A DNA stretch of 64,000 nt. Source: Liolophura sinensis (Eukaryota; Mollusca; Polyplacophora; Chitonida; Chitonidae). Both the position numbers and the translations under genes were made by a program. The stretch spans positions 21,023,501-21,087,500 of the forward strand of contig NC_088303.1 in the NCBI RefSeq assembly GCF_032854445.1. Direction: 5' to 3'. Within the stretch, counting starts at the first letter, position 1; each line of letters opens with the position of its first letter. Shown piece after piece: positions 62,568 to 64,000 of the stretch. Under the pieces are notes generated by a model. It was not told the origin of the DNA. It did not search any database and worked only from the letters and a program-made list of their open reading frames with translations.

Positions 62568-63183
62568 GCATGCGTGGTGTGACGTAACCTAGAACAGGAC
62601 AAGACGTCACAATCAACAAAATGACCAGTTTCTTCAAAATAACCATTTTTTTTTCCACTACCGGTATTTAATAACTGTTCCATTGTTTTTATTTCAGTAA
62701 TAACTCATCGGAAAATAACCTTTCCACTACAATCATCCGTTTGGTTACAGATAAAATATTTTGTGATCATATTTTTTAGTCATACGAAAAAGATGGTATC
62801 TTTTTTAGCAATTCCTTTCCTGTTTTTCGACATATCCCACCTTCATATCTTTCTGTATCCTACATGTAACACTCGGTTGTTCTACTGTATCTTTCACTGT
62901 TTCATGTATGCTGTCCACTATTAAGAAATATCCATTTTGTTCATAATGTGCCTTCCAGTGTTATTTCCTAGCAGGTGTGACAAAAGGAGATAAAATAATC
63001 AACGTGCACAGTAAACAATTGAATAACATAAACATTCAGCTCGGCATACTCTTTAATCTGACGTCACCAAATACTAAGCTTGTTTCGAGTGGGCCCTGTT
63101 CCTTTCTTGGCTTCCCTGATGATAGAATTCGAAAAGCCATGCACATGACCCATGTTGTCACAACATTCCAGTGTACTGCGACC

Positions 63184-63360
63184 AGTTTATTTCTAGTAGC
63201 ACGACATTAGATAAACCATACACTTTCTATGAGTTCTCTTCTTCATAGGAATCTGTAACTTCCGGTTCTGCAGTTTATTTCTTGTAGCACGATATTAGAT
63301 GGACCATACACTTTCTGTGAGTTCTCTTCTTCATAGCAACCTGTGACTTCCGGTTCTGCA
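63184..63360 (-). repeat. 88-bp tandem duplication of the exon 3' end
   Basis: Two about 88-bp copies (63184-63271 and 63272-63360) each carry, on the minus strand, a block from TGCAGAACCGGAAGT through the basic region and a stop codon to AATAAAC. They differ at about ten positions. The exon-proximal copy supplies the stop used by the 63275-63481 frame. Confidence 0.75.
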
Positions 63361-63481
63361 GGTCTGAAATTTGCTGATCCAATGATCTTTCCAGAGACTC
63401 GATTTCCTCCAAGAGTGCTTGTTGAGCTGCCTTTAAAGCTACCTTTAAAACTGGGGCATCCTCTTGTGTCTCAATATGACC
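63275..63481 (-). CDS. Candidate terminal exon encoding a coiled coil
   Basis: On the minus strand a long pyrimidine tract (63505-63486) ends in GTCGCAG (AG at 63483-63482). The exon then reads 68 residues in phase 0 to TAA (63277-63275). The first 45 residues (GHIETQEDAPVLKVALKAAQ, then QALLEEIESLERSLDQQ...) form a clear amphipathic, coiled-coil-like helix. The last 20 are basic (VAMKKRTHRK). The length and a Lys/Arg-rich block after a long helix loosely recall the start of Snf7/CHMP proteins, but I do not claim that family. The 3' 88 bp are tandemly duplicated downstream (63184-63271). The preceding exon must lie beyond 64000 or was not recognised. Confidence 0.4.
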   Translation of the reverse strand, partial: GHIETQEDAPVLKVALKAAQQALLEEIESLERSLDQQISDLQNRKSQVAMKKRTHRKCMVHLISCYKK

Positions 63482-63623
63482 CTGCGACAACAACGACAAC
63501 AGAACACTATGAGAAACATTTGATTGATCGAAAAAGTTACAAACGTGGAACAAACAGCATAAACCATCCACTTTTGTTATTTGCTTGCTTCTGTGATTAT
63601 TTTAGGTAAACTAACCATTGGTT

Positions 63624-63833
63624 TCTTTATTTATTTGAATCGCTCTTCACACCAGGCTCAACAATATTTCACTTATACGACAGGAGGAACAGGAGTTTAC
63701 TGGAGTAAAGCACCAAACTTAACCGAAAAATCTCTTGCCTTAAAGCCCCAGTGAAATCTGGATTCAAACAGGCGACCTAACTTCAAAGGTCCTGATTGTT
63801 GCAGAGAGTGTCAGAAGTGCTTCATTGAATAGC
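63624..63833 (-). mobile_element. tRNA-derived SINE with a different body but shared tail motif
   Basis: On +, TTTATTTATTTGAATCG and CAATATTTCACTTATACGAC give the shared tail. The right side, read on minus, has a box-B-like CTGTTTGAATCCAG. The middle does not match family A. Confidence 0.6.
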
Positions 63834-64000
63834 CAAGTAATATATTATTTCACGGTCAGAGTAAACTATAGGAAGTACGAAACCATGTGCATTTTCAGTG
63901 CTTTAACTGTCTGAGCCAACTTACAATGTCGTACTATGAGGATATAGTGGAAGGAAAATCACTCAGTTGAAAACGTACATATGATTTACCCGTTTACAAC

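Noticed and set aside
62467-62646. Minus-strand 59-codon ORF with a signal-peptide-like start (MVILKKLVILLIVTSC)
   Set aside because: It is antisense to the AstC exon, which has a motif match and an acceptor. The hydrophobic start comes from the complement of unrelated sequence.

Overview
This is metazoan nuclear DNA: AT-rich, intron-scale spacing, no operons or bacterial signals, and dense in tRNA-derived SINEs, minisatellites and one dead LINE. The SINEs have Pol III heads and share a 3' tail of the type common in mollusc genomes. A short exon encodes an allatostatin-C-type (protostome somatostatin-like) peptide. Together these suggest a lophotrochozoan, most likely a mollusc. Species cannot be set from the sequence alone.

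Coding content is sparse and lies in small exons, most of them below a usual ORF cut-off. The best gene is on the + strand. A signal-peptide exon (36390-36509, phase-0 donor) is the most plausible first exon for the terminal exon at 62409-62567. That exon has a strong acceptor, a basic cleavage site and then QRQCYWSAISCF followed directly by stop. Joined, they would give a 92-residue AstC prepropeptide with a 25.9-kb intron; the join is inference. On the minus strand, 5072-4965 (signal peptide plus donor) and 2122-1862 (acceptor to stop) fit a 122-residue secreted Cys-containing protein. Weaker single-exon candidates are at 39669-39800 (-), 42904-43078 (+), 43444-43536 (+), 57456-57550 (+, C2-like tail with poly(A) signals) and 63275-63481 (-, coiled coil).

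Repeats by region: 1-15 kb, mostly unique intergenic DNA with SINE fragments and an old dispersed repeat (13.3-14.2 kb). 15.4-17.1 kb, an L1/Tx1-like LINE lacking its reverse transcriptase core. 17.3-18.9 kb, a 60-bp minisatellite abutting a truncated SINE. 24.4-25.0 kb, a 40-bp array carrying repeated CACGTG. 29.1-34.0 kb, four arrays (31, about 16, about 32 and 23/115 bp). 36.5-62.4 kb, the putative AstC intron, with most full-length SINEs, a 45-bp array split by a SINE with perfect target-site duplications, a 41-bp array, a 32-bp array, fold-back sequences and a duplicated exon-like segment. 62.4-64 kb, the AstC peptide exon and a minus-strand exon whose 3' end is tandemly duplicated.

All exon calls rest on reading frames, splice signals and motifs read by eye. 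No RNA or database evidence was available. In DNA this AT-rich, open frames of 100-150 codons occur by chance, so length alone was not used as evidence.
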